From positions 23,303,063 through 23,367,062 of the forward strand of contig CM036179.1 of NCBI GenBank assembly GCA_020631735.1: 64,000 bases of DNA, in the 5' to 3' direction. Shown one piece after another: positions 35,838 through 49,300 of the stretch. The position numbers were made by a program, and so were the translations under genes. The notes under the pieces are model-generated. The model was not told where the DNA came from. It searched no databases and was given only the letters and a program-made list of their open reading frames with translations. The number at the start of each line of letters is the position of its first letter. The first letter of the stretch is position 1. The stretch is from Saccharum officinarum. Lineage: Eukaryota; Streptophyta; Magnoliopsida; Poales; Poaceae.

Positions 35838-38800
35838 ATGTCCGCAGGACAGTCTCAGGGCTCGGTCGCCTCGAGCACGCGGCGTCGGCAGGAGGCCGAC
35901 CTCGCCGCGGCAGAGAAGCGCGAGCGAGCGGCGGCAGACGCCGATGCAGCAGCGGCAAGGGAATCGAGGCTGGCAGCAGCTAGAGCGGAGGTGGAAGCAG
36001 CGCAGCGGATGCAGCGCGTGCAGCAGCAGCGGAGGTCGAGGTTCTACGCGGCAGCAACAGCAGCTCCATCGCTGCTGATGACAGCGCCGACACGGACCTC
36101 GAGCTGCTGGAGAGGAAGGCATCGCGAGGGCGAGCGGCGCAGTGGGCAGCCGCGCATGCCCACGAGCGCGGCGGCAGCCCAGACAGGCGCAGACACGCCG
36201 GCGGTGCTCCTGAAGGAGGCGCGCACGGCGGTGGCGCTCCTGGAGGAGGCGCGCATGGCGGCGGCGGACGGGTCGACGGAGAGCGCGGCCTTCACAGGCA
36301 GCGTGGCTCTCTCTCCCCGGTTCGGTACCGTGGTCACCACGAGTACCAGGCTGTCGTCAGGGACGTCGGCCCGGCGGCGGGTGGCCTACCCTCACCAAGA
36401 CCAACTACGTTATGTGGGATGCAGCCCGGTACGGCGACGTCGACTACGACCAAGATCGACGGGCGCTGGATGCTCTCATTGCTGCAGTCCCGCCCGAGAT
36501 GCAGTTTTCGCTTACCAGCAAGCGGACTGCCAAGGAGGCCTGGGACGCCATCGCTGCGGCACGCATCGGCAGCGACCGTGCCCGCAAGTCCACACTGCAG
36601 GCACTTCGCAAGGAGTGGGAGAACCTGGCCTTCAAGCCAGGTGAGGATGTTGATGACTTTGCTCTCCGTCTCAACACTCTGTTGCAGAAGTTGGTGCAGT
36701 TCGGCGACGACACCTACGGCGAGGAGAGAGTTGTTGAGAAGCTCTTCCGCTGCGTCACCGAGAAGTACAAGCAGATGGCTCGCTCAATCGAGTCTCTGCT
36801 GGACCTCTCCACGATGACGATCGAGGAGGCGTTGGGCCGCCTCAAGGTCGTTGACAGCGATGAGCCATAGCGCCTCTCGGGACCCGTCACCATTGGCGGG
36901 GAGCTCCTCCTCACTCGGGAGCAGTGGGCTGCCGGCCAAGGTGACAGGAAGAAGGGGGAGCCTTCTTCCACGACAGGCGGCCGCAAGCGTGGCAAGCCGC
37001 GCAAAAACGCCCAGGCACCCGAGGGTGATGACCGTGGAGGCGCCCAGGGTGGCGCCGCTGGCAAGCAAAAGCCAGCACGAGACGACCCTTGCTACAACTG
37101 CGGCAAGCTTGGTCATTGGGCCAAGGATTGTTGACAGCCACGACGCGGCCAGGCCCACGTCGCGCAGGCGGAGGAGGAGCAGCCGGCTTTGTTCATTGCT
37201 CATGCGAGCATCGAACTACCTCCAGCGGCACCGGCCGCAGCGTCTCTCCTCCACCTTAACGAGCCAAAAGCACACGCCCTCCTCGGCGACAGCTCCGGCA
37301 ATGACAAGACCGACGGGTGGTGCCTTGACACCGGCGCCACCCACCACATGACCAGGCGGCAAGAGTTCTCCGAGCTCGACTCAGGCGTTCGAGGCACCGT
37401 CAAGTTCGGCGACGCCTCCGCTGTGGAGATCAAGGGCGTCGGTTTTGTCGTCTTCGTCGCCAAGACTGGCGAGCACAGGCTGCTCACCGGTGTCTACTAC
37501 ATCTCCGCGTTGAGGAACTCCATCAGCTTGCGACAGCTGGATGAGAGCGGATCGCGCGTGGAGATCGAGCACGGGGTGCTGCGCATCTGGGATCATCGAC
37601 GCCGGCTCCTCGTCAAGGTCAACAGGAGCAACCGCCTCTACAACCTTCACGCACAGGTGGCGCAACCTCTTTGTCTTGCAGCCCGCCGCGACGACGACGC
37701 TTGGAGGTGGCACGAGCGCTTTGGGCACCTCAACTTTGAGGCCCTGAGGCAGCTCGGCAGCAAGGAGATGGTGCGGGGCATGCCGCACGTCGACCACGTG
37801 GAGCAGTTCTGCGACACCTGCGTCCTCACCAAGCTGCCACGGCTCCCTTTCTCTCGCCAGGCGAGCTTCCGCGCCAAGGAGAAGCTGGAGCTCGTACACG
37901 GTGACCTCTGTGGCCCCGTGACACCGGCTACACCAAGAGGCCGACGCTACTTCCTCCTCGTTGACGACGTGTCCCGCTACATGTGGGCTGTCCTGCTCGA
38001 CGCCAAGGCAGCCGCAGCGGACGCCATCAAGCGCCTTCAAGCTGCTGCAGAGTGCGGCCGCAAGCTTCGGGTCCTACGCACGGACAACAGCGGCGAGTTC
38101 ACGGCGGCCGAGTTCGTGACGTACTGCGCCGATGAGGGGATCCACCGCCACTTCTCCGCGCCGTACACTCCGCAGCAGAACGGCGTCGTCGAGCGCCGCA
38201 ACCAGACGGTGGTGGCCACCGCTGGTGCCCTCCTCAAGCAGAGAGGGATGCCGACGATCTACTGGGGTGAGGCGGTGATGACTGTCGTCCACTTGCTCAA
38301 CCACTCCCCCACCAAGGCCCTCGACGGCAAGACGCCATACGAGGCCTGGCATAGGCGCAAGCCCGCGGTGAGCCACCTTCGCGTCTTCGGCTGCCTGGCC
38401 TTCGTCAAGGAGCTCAACCACGTCGGCAAGCTCGACGACCGGAGCACGCCAGGGGTCTTCATCGGCTACGCGGAGGGCGCCAAGGCCTACCGCGTCCTCG
38501 ACCCTGCGACACGACGCGTGCGCATCACGCGTGACGTCGTGTTCGACGAGGGGCGAAGCTGGACGTGGGGCAAGATGGTGGATGACGGCTCGACTCCGAC
38601 GACCAGCGATTTCGTCGTCGACTACGTCCACTTCGAGGAGGCGGGGGGAGCTAGCAGCTCGTCCTCACCGAGCTCGCCTACCCCACCACCTCGTTCGCCA
38701 CCACCTCCGGCGAGTCCTTCACCACCGCCACCACCAGCTCCGGCGAGTCCACTACCAGCACCGTCGACCACGCCTCGCTCTCCTACACCGGACCCTACCC

Positions 38801-40523
38801 CTTCAGGCTCAACACCGGCAGCTTCGGTCCACGACGAGCAGCGCACAGTAGAGTTCGCCACTCCACTGTCCAACGACGAGGATCGCATCGACGCCTACCA
38901 CGGTGGCGAGCCTCTACGTTACCGCACCGTGGACAACCTCATCGGCGAGCAGCCGGTCCCTGGACTGGCGCAGCATGACTTTGAGGCGGAGCTGCACCTC
39001 GCACAGGACGATGGCGAGCCTCGTTCCTTCGCTGAGGCGGAGAGGGACGCGGCATGGCGTGCCGCGATGCAGATGGAGATGGACGCCGTCAAGCGGAACA
39101 AGACGTGGGTGCTGGCTGACCTCCCAGCCGACCACCACGCTATCTCTCTCAAGTGGGTCTTCAAGCTCAAGAAGGACGAGATCGGAGAGGTGATCAAGCA
39201 CAAGGCGCGTCTAGTGGCGCGTGGCTTCGTCCAGCAAGAAGGAATCGACTTTGACGACGCCTTCGCGCCCGTTGCACGGATGGAGTCCGTGCGACTCCTT
39301 GCGCTAGCTGCTCAGAAGGGTTGGCGTGTCCATCACATGGATGTCAAGTCGGCGTTCCTTAACGGCGACTTGGAGGAGGTCTACGTGCATCAGCCGCCAG
39401 GATTTGCGATTCCCGGCAAGGAGGGCAAGGTGCTCCGCCTGCGCAAGGCCCTCTATGGCTTGCGGCAGGCACCGAGGGCGTGGAATGCCAAACTAGATTC
39501 CACGCTAAAGGGGATGGGCTTCGAGCAAAGCCCGCACGAGGCGGCCATCTACCGGTGGGGCAGCGGAGGAAAGGCCCTACTGGTGGGTGTCTACGTCGAC
39601 GACTTGGTGATCACCGGCACAAAGGATGCGGAGGTGGCGACATTCAAGGAAGAGATGAAGGCCACCTTCTAGATGAGTGATCTGGGGTCTCTCCTACCTG
39701 GTAATCGAGGTGCACCAGGATGACTCTGGGATCACGCTTCGACAGACCGCCTATGCCAAGCGCATCGTTGAGCTAGTTGGGCTCACCGTCTGCAACCCAG
39801 CCCTCACTCCGATGGAGGAGAGGCTGAAGCTGAGCCGCGACAGCACGACGGAGGTGGACGCTACGCAGTACCGGCGTCTTGTGGGGAGCCTTCGCTACCT
39901 CGCCCACACGACCGGACTTGGCATTCTCCGTCGGCTACATTAGTCGGTTCATGCAACGACCGACGACGGAGCACCAGCAGGCTGTGAAGAGGATCATCCG
40001 CTACATTGCGGGGACTCTCGACCACGGTCTCTACTACCCGAGGTGTCCTAGCGCGACACACTTCGTCGAGTACAGCGACAGTAACCACGCAGGCGACATC
40101 GACACCAGCAAGAGCACAAGCGGGGTCCTCTTCTTTCTCGACAAGTGCCTCGTTAGCTGGCAGTCGGTCAAGCAGCAGGTGGTGGCCCTGTCCAGCTGCG
40201 AGGCCGAGTACATAGCGGCTTCCACCGCTTCGACTCAGGCGCTCTGGCTCGCTCGACTGCTTGGTGATCTCCTCAGCAGAAACAGTGAAGCGGTGGAGCT
40301 CAGGGTGGACAGCAAGTCCGCCTTGGCCTTAGCAAAGAACCCCGTCTTCCATGAGCGCAGCAAGCACATCCGCATCAAGTACCACTTCATTCGGAGCTGC
40401 TTGGACGAGGGGAGCATCAAGGCCGGCTACATCAACATCCAGGATCAGCTGACAGACCTTCTCACCAAGTCCCTTGGGCGAGTGAAGTTCCAAGAGCTTT
40501 GCGCCAGGATTGGGATGGTCTGA
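35838..40523 (+). pseudogene. Copia gag-pol polyprotein, broken
   Basis: The first ATG (35838) opens an Ala/Arg/Glu-rich N-terminus that is out of frame with the main Gag (from about 36370, TLTKTNYVMWDAARYGDV), so a frameshift lies between. Gag stops at a TAG (36868-36870). The zinc knuckle CYNCGKLGHWAKDC is followed at once by a TGA (37132-37134). One long frame to 39672 then carries protease (CLDTGATHHMT), integrase with its HHCC finger (WHERFGHLNFEALRQL, then CDTCVLTKLPRLPF) and D,D,E core (GDLCGP, LRTDNSGEF, QQNGVVERR), a Pro/Ser-rich linker and reverse transcriptase (QMEMDAVKRNKTW.., VYVDDLVITG). A TAG at 39670 and frameshifts near 39690 and 39910 separate the last part, which includes RNase H (EYSDSNHAGDIDTSKSTSG) and ends at 40523. 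Confidence 0.93.
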
Positions 40524-40561
40524 GTTCCCTAGACGGCGCCACACAAGATTTAGGGGGAGAA

Positions 40562-40902
40562 TGACAGAAATAAGTCTGTGTGTGGCTGGTCTTTGTGGGA
40601 CTGCAACACATGGTCCTTGTGTCCTTGTAAACAGCATGCTTGACTGCTTTTATGACAGCAGTTAGCATCTTAGGACAGCATCTTGACTAGCATCTAGGAC
40701 AACATCTTAGACTAGCATCTTAGCAGCATCTTAGCATATGCTTGGCTGGTTAGCAGCCTATAAATTTGTATCCCCAACTCCTCAGGTTGGTATGGCATTG
40801 TGTGAGAAATAAACCCAGAAAATTACCCCATCTCTAAGTGTCATCCTCTCGATGAGAGTAAGGATCTTGCTAACACCAAGAGCAAGAGTCCAGCGACTAA
40901 CA
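40562..40902 (+). repeat. Copia 3' LTR (341 bp)
   Basis: Matches 35368-35693 with indels and substitutions, preceded by the purine run TTTAGGGGGAGAA. Confidence 0.92.
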
Positions 40903-40907
40903 CTACA

Positions 40908-41462
40908 TACATTCACAGAAGAAAAGGAACTGCCAAGGCTACAGCGATGTTGCACAAAAGAGAAAAAAAATGGCACGTGTCTTCTTCATAATTCCCTTCC
41001 GCAGTGCACACATGTACACAACCTTTCCTCTATGACCCACCAGTCTTAGTTTTTTAGATGCATATAAAAATGATCCAAAGACCAAAAATGAGGCCAGAAT
41101 GAACTGGATCTCTGGTTCCATCTTTTCCCCAGCTAAACTGCTGGCCCGATCTGGTTTTAATAACTATGAATCTAGGTACTAACTCTGAGCTTTTAATAAG
41201 ATGACGAAGTAGAGATGTTTTTACCTCTTCTCAAGATGTCCATCGTCCACGAATTGTTTAGAACCGAGATAATGGCAGCCATGCAATACTATTTATACTT
41301 ATCATTCTGATGAGTCAGGACTACTAGATTGTTTTCAGAGTAATTCAGCAATCATTTGTTGACATTATTGACCTGCAATACATTTGCAAGTTTGCATACA
41401 GACTATTTGTCCTCAGCTCCACTACACTGGAGGTATGCTACCGAAAGAACCAGGGTAGGTTA
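40908..41462. other. Flank between Copia element and PPR gene 3' end
   Basis: Probably includes the 3' UTR of the minus-strand PPR gene. No other feature is recognised. Confidence 0.5.
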
Positions 41463-44400
41463 TCATACTGGACTTATAACCCAATCTGTATTCCGACTTG
41501 GTTTACGTATTCTTACTGTTCGTTGAGATCTACTTTCCAATCTCTCAAGTATTGAGTAAGTTATTGAGTCTGGAGTCAATCCCTGTAGCTTCAGAGTTTC
41601 ATAAAATTTATGAGCTTCTGTTGTCTTCCCACGTCTCTCCAAACAGTCTAGTAAAATGTTATAGGTTACAATATTAGGAACGCATCCCTGTGCAATCATC
41701 TCATCAAACAAGCTGCATGCCATATCAACCTTATTGGATTTCCCAAAGCACTCAATTAATATGCTGTAAGTGAAGACATCAGGATCATATCCTTTCTCTT
41801 GCATATTTTTGAAAAGCATGTGGGCTTCATCGAGATCTCCATTTTTTCCAAGGCAATTTATCATAGAATTGTAGGTGATGACATCAGGCTTGCAACTGCC
41901 ATCCTCCATTTCCTCAAAAAGTTCAGATGCCTTATCAACTAAGCCAACCCTACCAAAACTTGAAATCATAATATTGTATGTGAAAACATCAGGAACAACC
42001 CCATTGGCTTTCATCTTATCATAGAGACTGCTCATGAAAGACACCTGCTTCAGCTTCCCAAGAGCAGAAAAGATCATATTATACATTCCAACATCTGTAG
42101 TAATCCCCTTTTCAGGCATCATATGCAGTAGATCAATAGCCTCTGCTGTCTTTTCAGCATTGCATAGTGCCTCAAGCATTGATACAAAAGCATCCCGGTC
42201 TCCTTTTTCATGGGAACTCCACATACGACAGAATACACTATGAGCCTCACTTGCATGCCCAGATTTGCAGAGTGCCTTGACCAAATAAGAATAAACTGAC
42301 CTATTCAGATGTCCACTACAGATATCTAGAATCTCATTCAGCCTGTGGAGTTGTCCCCCTGTTGATAAAACATCCAGCATAATGCTATATGTGAATTGAT
42401 TGGGTTGGCAGTCACTCTCAATCATTTTAGAAAGCATAAAAATCGCCTTGTCAACCATCTTGTTCTTACCAAGAGCCTCAATAACAGTATTATAAGAAAT
42501 CAGATTAAGAACACATCCTTTGGACACCATTTCCTCCAAAAATGAGACAAATTTAGTGGTCTTCCCAGCCTTTCCAGACATTCTAATTAGTATAGTGTAT
42601 GTGTATGCATCTGGATCACGGTTGTTTTGTTTCATATCTTCAAAGACTTGGTAAGCTTGGTCAACCTGCTTGAGACAAATTTCTACTTGTCAATGGATTA
42701 TATGCAGTTAGGCCAAAACTTTTCTTGGGAAGGAACAAAAATTCAGGGTTTCTAGAAACAAATTTTTACTGCAGCAAAAGCACTAAAATGATGGCTCATG
42801 GTACACCATCCCCTCCACCTCCCTTACTATTAGACTCTGTCAAAGCAAGTTAGCCCATGGCCCACCTGTAAGCATAGTACTAAACAGCATTGGAAGCGCC
42901 GCAATAGTGTCCACTATAGCAGTAGCAGCCCTCTACCACTACCGCTACAAAGTAGTGGACCAAAGATAGTGTGTTGGAAATTAGTGGCCGCTATTGCAAG
43001 CCACTATTACTGTTGTTAGGCTGCTATTCGCTATGTGGATGGTTCAAGTGACATTGTGGATGATTCCAATGGTAATCAAAATATTAAGATAGTGATTTGG
43101 ACCATGATAAAGAATGATGAGATGATTGATGATATCCTTTTCAATTGATATAAAAACTTATGAAAATTTGTCTCCATGTGTCTTCTTTATATCTTCATCA
43201 TTTATATGCTTCTTTGTGATTTTATGTCATTAAATGTAATAATTAACTAAAAACTTCTATTTATTTTAAGAAAACATGATATTAGTATTGGCACATGCTG
43301 TAAATTTTGACTATTTTTAATATTCCGCTATTGGGACTTAGGGGCCATTCAGTTCCGTTTCTCATCAGAATCGGAAGAAACGGCTCCAAACAGGAATACT
43401 GCCGCTGGAATCGGAGCAGAAATGTTCTGCATTTCCTTCGGTGGTGGCCAAAACGCTGATCGGGTGGTTTCGCACCGATTCAGGGAGCCAACACCTTCAA
43501 CTGTGCTTTGTTCTGCTGAAAAAAATACAGAAGTGCCACCATCTCCTTATCCATTCGGCTGCACTAGGCTGGGGTGGACGGACGGGATTCAGTAGTGTCA
43601 CCGCACCGCCTGCGCCATACCAGGAGCGCCCACCTCTCCCCACGCTCCTTACCCGGATGGCAGCCTTCCCACACATCCTGACCTCGCCAAGCACTGTCTG
43701 ACCCATCCTCATCGGCCTCGCAATGCCCCTCTACCTTGCCACTGCCGGCTGCGCCCAACGACCTCACTACCGCCACCTCGGCTCCTCCGAGTCCACCCAT
43801 GGCCCCAGCCATGGCCTCCCCCGCTGCCTTGGCTTCTTTGGCCAGTAGCATTCAGCCAGTAGCTCAATAACAAGATCCGCATTTTACACTAGTAACATCC
43901 AATCTCATGATTACAAATGCTTTTATTTTGCTGTAGTAACTAAAAAAAATTCATCATATGCCAAGGGAATTTTAGTCTATTCTACCACATTCTCCTCTCA
44001 TTAGAATCTGAATACAGACAGCTAGCCAAACAATTTTAGCAAGTGATTCTGTTTCGAACAAATTGATTGAAATCATGATCCCCTTCCAGTTCTTCCACGG
44101 CATGGATTCTCATGTCCTGGCGATTCACCAATGGCCACGGGAAATTCTATTCAATAAGAGTTTGTCTGCTTCCTCATGTCCCAATCCTAACCGCAGGCAA
44201 CCAAGGGGTGTGAAACTTACGATGTCTAACAGATACACCTAGCAAGCATATTAACTTGAAACTATCTTTGTTTTTATGAAAACAACAATCCCCCCTCCTC
44301 TTCCTGACTTCTCATCCTTTCACTTTTCCTAGTCACCCATCCTCTTTATACTATTCCCAATATGCCAGATTCCCCCACACCAGTAACTCAAACATATCAA

Positions 44401-45572
44401 GGACATCTATATGCAGCGAGTAGCAACACACTAACAATCAACAATTTGTGGAACATAATTGCAGCAGAAACAAGCTTTTCTACAAGTTTGAATTCTTCCA
44501 GACATGCAAATGCCCATGTAGAACATTAAATTGTGTCACCCAGCACAAGAGTAGCTAGAATCCACTGTCAGATAAACAGTTAATTCATTCATATAACAGC
44601 ATCAACTAGTGTACCAACCACCTACAGACCACAGACAGTAGAAGCTCATCTTTACATACTGTGCAAGTACCATTTAAGTTGCACAAATTTTGTCCCCAGG
44701 AAATATTTGAGCAAGGTATCTCTCATACTCGTGATTCCTAATATGCTCTAGTCAAGTGATCAAAATTAAACATACCAACACCATTTTTAACACAACCATT
44801 CCTACTTCCCAAAGTTAGCACAACATGACAAAAAAACATCCTAAATATATGCGATTCATGATCATTATCATACCATTCCAGCCTTGGCAAGCGCATCAAG
44901 CAGCATGTTGTACGCAAATATGTCCAGCTTGTAGCCCTTCCTCCGCATCTTCTCATACATCTCGAACCCCTTCCACACCTCCCGACTCCTCAGATGCGCC
45001 TGCACAAGGCACTTGTAGGTGTACCCGTTCAGCCTCAGCCCCCACTTCTTCGCCAGCTCCAGGCACCTCCCCACCTCCACGCCCATCCCGACCAGCAAAT
45101 TCACGGTGGAGATGTTGCCCGGCACGCCGTCGCGCTCCATCTCCGCGACGAGCCGCATGGCCTCGGCGGGATCGGCGCGGTTGCGGAAGAGGAGGACCAG
45201 GATGCGGTTGTAGGAGAAGGCATCGTGGCGGAAGCCGGGGAGGGAGGTGGCGGCGAAGCGGAAGAAGCCGAGCGCGAGGGAGGTGTCGGGGGCGAGCGCC
45301 TTCATGACCTCGGAAGCCTCGGCGGTGGTGAGAGTGAGGCGGTGGGAGCGGAGGTAGTCATCGAGGTCGAGCAGCGGGGTGGGGGACGCCGGGGAGCGGA
45401 GGATTCGGGCGACGGCGCAGATGAGGTGGCGGCGCGGTAGCGTGTAGCCGCGCGTGTCAAGCGGGGTGGGGGGCGGCGTCGGCGAGACGGTGACGGTGAG
45501 GGAGGGGCCCGAGGGGGACGGCGTCGCCGCCGCGATGCGGCCGGCGTAGGTCGTAGCCAGGCGGCGGGGCAT
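41463..45572 (-). CDS. P-type pentatricopeptide repeat protein, two exons
   Basis: Exon 1 (44874-45572) and exon 2 (41463-42665) join in phase (LLDALAKAGM/VDQAYQVFEDM) to give about 633 residues; the intron is 2.2 kb. The N-terminus (MPRRLATTYAGRIAAATPSP) is basic and Ser/Thr-rich, as in an organelle-targeting peptide. From about residue 120 there are tandem 35-residue PPR motifs such as PDVFTYNIMISSFGRVGLVD and PDVITYNSMINCLGKNGDLD, with the spacing of the P class. No E, DYW or SMR domain follows. PPR proteins bind organellar RNA and act in splicing, processing or stability. The DTRGYTLPRRHLICAVARIL block recalls Arabidopsis At1g51965 (ABO5, mitochondrial nad2 splicing); I infer orthology only from memory. 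It is transcribed divergently from the YbeY-HAD gene. Confidence 0.92.
42666..44873 (-). other. Intron of the PPR gene with repeat-like inserts
   Basis: The 2,208-bp intron has GT (44872-44873) and AG (42666-42667) ends. It holds AT-rich DNA and a stretch rich in 'gccactatt/aatagcgg' units (42895-43035) that looks like a degraded hAT-type MITE. A GC-richer block at 43345-43860 is also present; its ORFs on both strands lack known domains. Confidence 0.6.
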
Positions 45573-45710
45573 TTTGGCCGGCGTGGATTGGCGTTTGGGG
45601 GGCGCCTGAACTGAACCCTCTCACACAGTTTCTACAGATATCACTGACATATGGGACCGAGTGGATTTGGCCAAGGCCTGGGTCCACATGTCAGTGAATC
45701 TTATCAAGCC

Positions 45711-45934
45711 ACGTTTAGATGCTGAAAAAATTTCAATCCGATGAATAGTATCACTTTCGTCTTAAATCGTGGACCAACTAGGCTCAAAAGATTCATCTCG
45801 TGATTTCTAGCTAAACTGTGTAATTAGTTATTTTTTTTACCTACATTTAATACTTCATGCAAGCGGTTAAAAATTGATGTGATGGAGAGAGAGTGAAAAA
45901 ACTTGGAATTTGGATGACATCTAAACGAGGCCCA
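45711..45934 (+). mobile_element. MITE family A, copy 4
   Basis: Starts CCACGTTTAGATGCTG and ends GACATCTAAACGAGGCCC. It lacks about 15 bp present in the other copies after 'tcactttcgtctta'. Confidence 0.8.
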
Positions 45935-45943
45935 AGTTAGGCT

Positions 45944-46192
45944 GTGTTTATTTGAGAAAATTTGGGTGAAAAGTTACTGTAGCACTTTTCGCTGTTATTT
46001 GGTAAAATTTATCCAACCATGGATTAATTAGACTCAAAAGATTCGTTTCGAACTTTACAAACAAACTATGTAATTAGTTATTTTTTTACCTACATTTAAT
46101 GCTTTATGCATGCGTCTAAAGATTCGATGTGACGGATGAAAGAGGAAATATTTTGGGTATGCATGGCAAGTGAACGCGGCCTTAGCCCTTCT
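45944..46192 (+). mobile_element. MITE family B, copy 5
   Basis: Starts GCTGTGTTTATTTGAG and ends AGTGAACGCGGCC. Its first 60 bases nearly match the piece at 27613-27673. Confidence 0.75.
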
Positions 46193-46360
46193 TAGCTGGG
46201 GCCCAACGGTTAAACCCTATCTCCCCTCCATTTTTCTTCGCTGCTTTCCCAAGGCCCCATCGTCGTCGAGCTCCTCCCTCAACCCTCGGGCCAACGGCCA
46301 AAATTTCTAGAACCTACTAGACGCCTCGCGCGCCACCAAACCAATCTGCTGCTGCTCTCG

Positions 46361-49300
46361 ATGGTGCGCCTCCATCAACTCCTCTCTCGCGCGCTCGCTT
46401 CTCACCAAATCCTCCCTTCTACCACCTCCAGCGTCCGCTCCACCCCGCGGCTGCTCCTCCCTCTCCGGTCGCCGCCGCCTGCTCCTCCTCCCCACGGTCG
46501 TACCCTGCTTCCCATCATCGTAGCCGCATCGCGGCAATACGGCTCGTCGACCTTCGGGAGGCGAAGGCGCTCGTCACGGCCGCCGATGTTGCTGGGGCGG
46601 AAGAGAGCAGGGAGGCCGACGCGGAAGGGCCCTGGTGAGCTCAGCGTGCAAATTGGCATAGAGGAGGCCCTCCCCGACGACCCTGAAATCCTGGTAATAG
46701 CTTTGGGGCTCTAGCTTCGCAGTTTTGAACCGATGAGGCAGGTTTTTCTCAAAATAAATTGAGTATGCATTTGAAGCCACTTTGTGGTATTTCCCTTTTC
46801 AATTGTACGTAATGTTAAATTGGCATTATGTATGTGTCCATCTCACTGCAAATTGCTGTGCAGAGCATTGCAGAAACTCTTCGGACAGATGTTGGGAAGG
46901 CAGTGAAGCTGGCCCTCAACGACCTTGAAGGCTCAGATTACATGACCAGAGATCCTTCTATATGCAATGTGAACAAGTATGCTAGCATTGAGGTCTCTCT
47001 GCTGCTTTGCGATGATGATTTCATCAGGAAGCTCAACAAGGAATGGAGGGATGAGGATCATGCTACTGATGTTCTGTCAATGTCTCAGCATATCCCAGAG
47101 CTTGATATTCCCATTGTATGGCATCCTACCAAATGAGTCTATTTATTTTGGATGCTTCTTTTGACCCTTTTCGTTATAATGTTTTGTTTTGCTTCGACAG
47201 CTGCAGTTGGGTGATATAGTAATTTCTGTTGGAACAGCTCGACGGCAAGCAGAAGAAAGGGGCCACACGCTTCTTGATGAGATAAGAATTCTCATGGTTG
47301 GTTGGTTTTCCTCTCCTTATTTCTTAATAATGTTTTACTGCAACTTCTCCAGTTGCATCAATGGATCAATAGTCCTGTAGTTGTTGTCAGATTTATCAAT
47401 ATAGTCATGTTCAGCTTCGCTGCACTATGTACACCTCCATAATAGGCAAATGTGATGTTCACTTCACACTGCACTTTGAACCTTCACAATTAAGAAGTTT
47501 TGTATCAAAGGCATAAAAAGCTTAGGGCACTATTTTAATGGAGCAGTATCTGAAATCTAAAAGCTGTCTGCAAAAGTGCATATGCCTGCCAACGAGCTTG
47601 CACACTTTTTTATGCTAACTGACTTAAACTTCAACAGGTGCATGGGCTATTGCATTTATTGGGCTTTGACCATGAAGTCAGCAAGGTGGCTGAAGAAGAG
47701 ATGGAGAAAGAAGAAGAACATATATTAAATACTCTTGAATGGAGAGGAAAGGGATTAATTAAGAGTGCCTATGATATTGCTACTGGTATGGAACATTTAC
47801 GAAATTCTGTTGGTAAGCTTCCTCTGCACGTTTTAACCATTATTATAGGAAAGAAAATGCATGTCAATCTATTTATTGTCACTTACCTATGGATTCACTC
47901 ACAGAGGCTGATAGCAGTATAGAGAAAGCGTTCCTACAAGAGAAACATCAAGCCAAACTAAGCCATATCATTTGTGATATAGATGGTGAGTTAATTGAGC
48001 GCCTAGAAATATTTGGCTTGTATTGGATCTTGCCAAGTTCTAGTGTATAATTTCTTCCAAAAAATTGGTAAGGTACTATTGTGGATTATGAAGGAGGCTT
48101 GCATGAAAAATCAATAGGATCTTTGAGAGAGGCAATTGCCACAGGAGTAAATATTATCATGGTTACTGGAAAGGTGGGTTCAATGCAGTCATGGTATTTG
48201 TTCATGCAATGCTAATGGCACTGATCTGAAGTGGTGGCTAGTTTTAGAATAATTTTTAAACTTACCATTTACCAATCATATGCCAGCTTTCCCAAAACAG
48301 ACAGTATGTGGAACACTTGGAAAAATTCTCATGAAAGCTGATAGTTAAGAGGATGTTTAGTTCTTTAAGTGAATTTTATTATGTCAATTGCTTCCTAATT
48401 CTCTTTTATTGTATAATATAGGCTAGTTACATATTCCATCCCTTCCAAATTATAAGACGTTTTGGCTTTTCTAGATATATTGGTTTTGCTATGCACTTAG
48501 ATATACACTCTGTCTAGATACATAATAAAAGTAATGTATTTAGAAAAGCCAAAATGTCTATAATTTGGAACGGAGGGAGTATTAGGTAACTATGTATGCC
48601 TGTCAAAAAAAATATATTATACAATAATTACTTTTTTTTTACTGAACTCCAATAATAAGTAATATAATATCATCTGATTATTTTTTTCGACCAATTATAT
48701 CATCTGATTAATGAAGAATTAAAGCATGTCAACAACATCCAAGAGACTTGTCACTCCATATTACTTTTTATTATGCGTTCTTGATATTTTGTTCTTTATC
48801 TAGAGTCGGGCTTCCACCATTAGAACCTTCAAGCTTCTTGATTTCCATGAAAAAGGTGATTTTATTTCAGAGACTTCACCTGGTGTCTTTTTGCAGGTAA
48901 ATTATATCCAATTTAATTTGAATAAGAATTCTAGATTTGTAGAGATTATTTATCAAAGCTGTGTACTTGTGTGCCATCTTATGTTACCCTGTTTTTTCTT
49001 GTGACATAGTCCTGAAGATGTAACATTGACGAATGCATTTGACCAAACTCTGTTTGCTTGGTATTCATTTTTCTCCAAGAAAATGAATGTCTTATCAAAA
49101 AGGACTTGTAAAGTTACATGGGTTGGAATGAAATGTTGCTTTGTTGTGTGAATATGACATGGTTAAATACTTAAATTTTTAAATATTCAAGGCAAAGTTG
49201 AGCTTCTTTAACTTCTGCCCTTTCCATGTAAGTTGTTTCTGCAACTATGTAATATGTATTCCATGAGCCGCATACAAATGATAATGTTGTTAAATTGAGA

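Larger units (their letters stand above)
35368..40902 (+). mobile_element. Full-length Ty1/Copia retrotransposon (5,535 bp), defective
   Basis: 5' LTR 35368-35693, primer-binding site 35696-35707, gag-pol 35838-40523, polypurine tract about 40548-40560 and 3' LTR 40562-40902, flanked by CTACA at 35363-35367 and 40903-40907. The LTRs differ by several substitutions and by indels, including about 12 extra bases in the 3' copy (tcttgctaacac near 40864), so the insertion is not recent. Stops and frameshifts break the polyprotein. Confidence 0.95.
45573..46360. promoter_or_regulatory. Shared divergent promoter space, PPR and YbeY-HAD genes
   Basis: 788 bp separate the two start codons, which face away from each other. 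Two MITEs fill about 470 bp, leaving roughly 140 bp next to the PPR start and 170 bp next to the YbeY start as candidate core promoters. No clear TATA box is seen in either, which fits housekeeping-type organelle genes (inference). Confidence 0.6.

Noticed and set aside
36868..37134. Programmed stop-codon readthrough in Copia gag
   Set aside because: Two different stops (TAG, TGA) plus other stops and frameshifts in the same element point to decay, not a regulated readthrough signal.
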